Shown: piece after piece, positions 63,240-64,000 of the stretch
How the letters are laid out: the number at the start of each line of letters is the position of its first letter
How positions within the stretch are numbered: the stretch's first letter is position 1
From: Colletes latitarsis
Taxonomy: Eukaryota > Arthropoda > Insecta > Hymenoptera > Colletidae
Reading direction: 5' to 3'
Assembly: GCF_051014445.1 (NCBI RefSeq)
Contig: NW_027488365.1
Span: forward strand, 5,394,001-5,458,000
Length of the DNA: 64,000 bases
Position numbers and translations under genes: made by a program
Notes under the pieces: generated by a model
Seen by the model: the letters and a program-made list of their open reading frames with translations, nothing else
Databases searched by the model: none
Told to the model about the DNA's origin: nothing

Positions 63240-63909
63240 GGTCCATGTTAGGCCAGGGATTTGCTCTCATCAGGGTCATACTTTCGCAGTTTTAACATAC
63301 ATGTTGACCTGATCGAGAGTTTTTTCTGCTTTGGATCACGTAGTAAAGTGGTACCACACTGAAACAGTCCATTTAACCTGGTTTGGATCAATATTTTAGA
63401 GGATAACGCATGTTAGGTCTGGGTTAGCCCTGGGATTTTCACTCATCAGACTCATACTTTCGCATTCTTCACATACTTGTTGAACGGATCCTGGGTTTTT
63501 TCTGGTTTCGTTAACGTAGTAATGTGGTACCACACTGAAACATTCAATTAAACCTGGTTTGGATCAATATTTTAGAGGATAACGCATGTTAGGTCTAGGT
63601 TAGGCCTCGGATTTGCCCTCATCAGGGTCATACTTTCGCAGTTTTAACATACATGTTGACCTGATCGAGGGTTTTTTCTGCTTTGGATCACGTAGTAAAG
63701 TGGTACCACACTGAAACAGTCCATTTAACCTGGTTTGGATCAATATTTTAGAGGATAACGCATGTTAGGTCTGGGTTAGCCCTGGGATTTTCACTCATCA
63801 GACTCATACTTTCGCATTCTTCACATACTTGTTGAACGGATCCTGGGTTTTTTCTGGTTTCGTTAACGTAGTAATGTGGTACCACACTGAAACATTCAAT
63901 TAAACCTGA
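63240..63909. repeat. Dimer duplication of a C-A monomer pair
   Basis: 63240-63557 and 63592-63909 match at 352 bp. Each holds a class C monomer followed by a class A monomer with the rare GGTTTCGTTAACGTAG, which creates an HpaI site (GTTAAC). The second copy then continues into the GATCTTGATAAAT variant, the first into GGTTTGGATC. Confidence 0.8.
63601..63776. repeat. Representative class C monomer (right-hand flank type)
   Basis: This unit carries CATCAGGGTCATACTTTCGC, AGTTTTAACATACATGTTGACC, CTGATCGAGGG, TTTTTTCTGCTTTGG and GTAGTAAAGTGGTACC, a linked set different from classes A and B. The same set, complete or partial, recurs near 45890, 46400, 46600, 53450, 53640, 54510, 55040, 56450, 61870 and 63290, and I did not find it left of 45.8 kb. 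It keeps the GGTACC palindrome but loses the BamHI site. It is best read as a third, older or regionally restricted monomer lineage. Confidence 0.82.
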
Positions 63910-64000
63910 TCTTGATAAATATTTGAGAGGATAACGCATGTTAGGTTTGGGTTAAGTCCTGGATTTGCCCTCATCAGTCTCATACTTTCGCATATTTCTC

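Larger units (their letters stand above)
1..64000. repeat. 176-bp tandem satellite array filling the whole window
   Basis: Seen directly: the KpnI-centred box GGTACCACACTGAAAC recurs every 176 bp (for example at 105 and 281), always in the same orientation, from the first to the last base, giving about 363 monomers. Most monomers are exactly 176 bp; rare exceptions differ by 1-2 bp, by 9 or 39 bp (insertions at 3157 and 5632) or by 11 bp (deletion at 58387). The monomer runs through TTTCGCATTCTTCACATAC, GGATCCTGGG, a T6 tract, GATCACGTAG, TGTGGTACCACA, TTAAACCTGG, CAATATTTTAGAGG and GATAACGCATGTTAGG. Its length is close to one nucleosome plus linker, as in many centromeric satellites; that is family knowledge, not proof of centromere function. 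I cannot assign a named satellite family or species. Confidence 0.98.
55154..64000. repeat. Right diverged satellite block, A/B/C monomers
   Basis: About 50 monomers with many private changes and short-range repeats only: dimers and a 7-mer spacing. More single-base indels are seen here than in the core (58750, 60645, 62817) and one 11-bp deletion (58387). Class C units are frequent. No gene, RNA or mobile element is recognised in it. Confidence 0.82.

Noticed and set aside
327..63939. Minus-strand reading frames of 63-89 codons as a family of small protein genes
   Set aside because: They lie in register with a 176-bp repeat that is not a multiple of three, start and stop in the same box of adjacent monomers, are lost wherever GCATG becomes GCAAG, and show no signal peptide, domain or gene context.
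1..64000. CRISPR array
   Set aside because: The repeat unit is contiguous with no unique spacers; all 176 bp repeat, and the period is far longer than in CRISPR loci.
1..64000. Human or primate alpha satellite
   Set aside because: Period is 176 bp and not 171 bp, and the sequence shows no recognisable alpha-satellite motifs or CENP-B box.
1..64000. CENP-B box (core TTCGnnnnAnnCGGG) in either orientation
   Set aside because: TTCGCATTCTTCAC and TTCGATCAATATT match only the first four bases; no CGGG follows at the needed distance, and CCCGTTGAAC does not fit the reverse core.

Overview
The window is a single block of satellite DNA from end to end. A monomer of 176 bp repeats head to tail in one orientation from base 1 to base 64000, roughly 363 copies, with no unique sequence, no recognisable gene, no RNA gene and no transposable element. 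This points to a eukaryotic chromosome, most likely centromeric or pericentromeric heterochromatin, although position on a chromosome cannot be read from the sequence. I do not recognise the monomer. It is not primate alpha satellite (171 bp, different sequence) and carries no CENP-B box, and I cannot name the lineage.

Three monomer classes alternate. Class A has a BamHI site (GGATCC) and a perfect palindrome around a KpnI site (TGTGGTACCACA, extended to AGTGTGGTACCACACT in one variant). Class B has GCATATTTCTCATACTTGATGGC and GAAGTACAAC instead and has lost both sites. Class C (AGTTTTAACATACATGTTGACC, then CTGATCGAGGG) is seen only in the right part. Each monomer also holds an 11-bp tandem subrepeat (TTAGGTCTAGG, TTAGGTCTGGG).

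Layout. 1-6400: mixed, diverged A/B monomers with local 10-mer and 15-mer duplications and two odd hairpin insertions. 6400-12000: a quasi-periodic block of about 2.3-2.6 kb (13 to 15 monomers). 9900-25290: a 46-monomer (8098 bp) tandem duplication with an internal conversion-like tract and a two-monomer deletion. 25290-30180: further mosaics of the same monomers. 30180-31500: a 9-monomer block resembling part of the next unit. 31501-42755: a near-perfect 18-monomer higher-order repeat (3170 bp) in 3.5 copies. 39622-54226: a 7572-bp tandem duplication that captured one 18-mer unit plus its right flank, so the younger structure is nested. 54227-64000: diverged A/B/C monomers with a 7-mer and several dimers.

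The two ends of the window share private variants that I did not find in the core, so a young homogenised core appears to sit between older flanks. Nothing here works as a set of genes. The biology is that of satellite turnover: unequal exchange in monomer register, local conversion and nested amplification. Reading frames of 63-89 codons occur on the minus strand of many monomers, but they follow from the repeat itself and are not annotated as genes.
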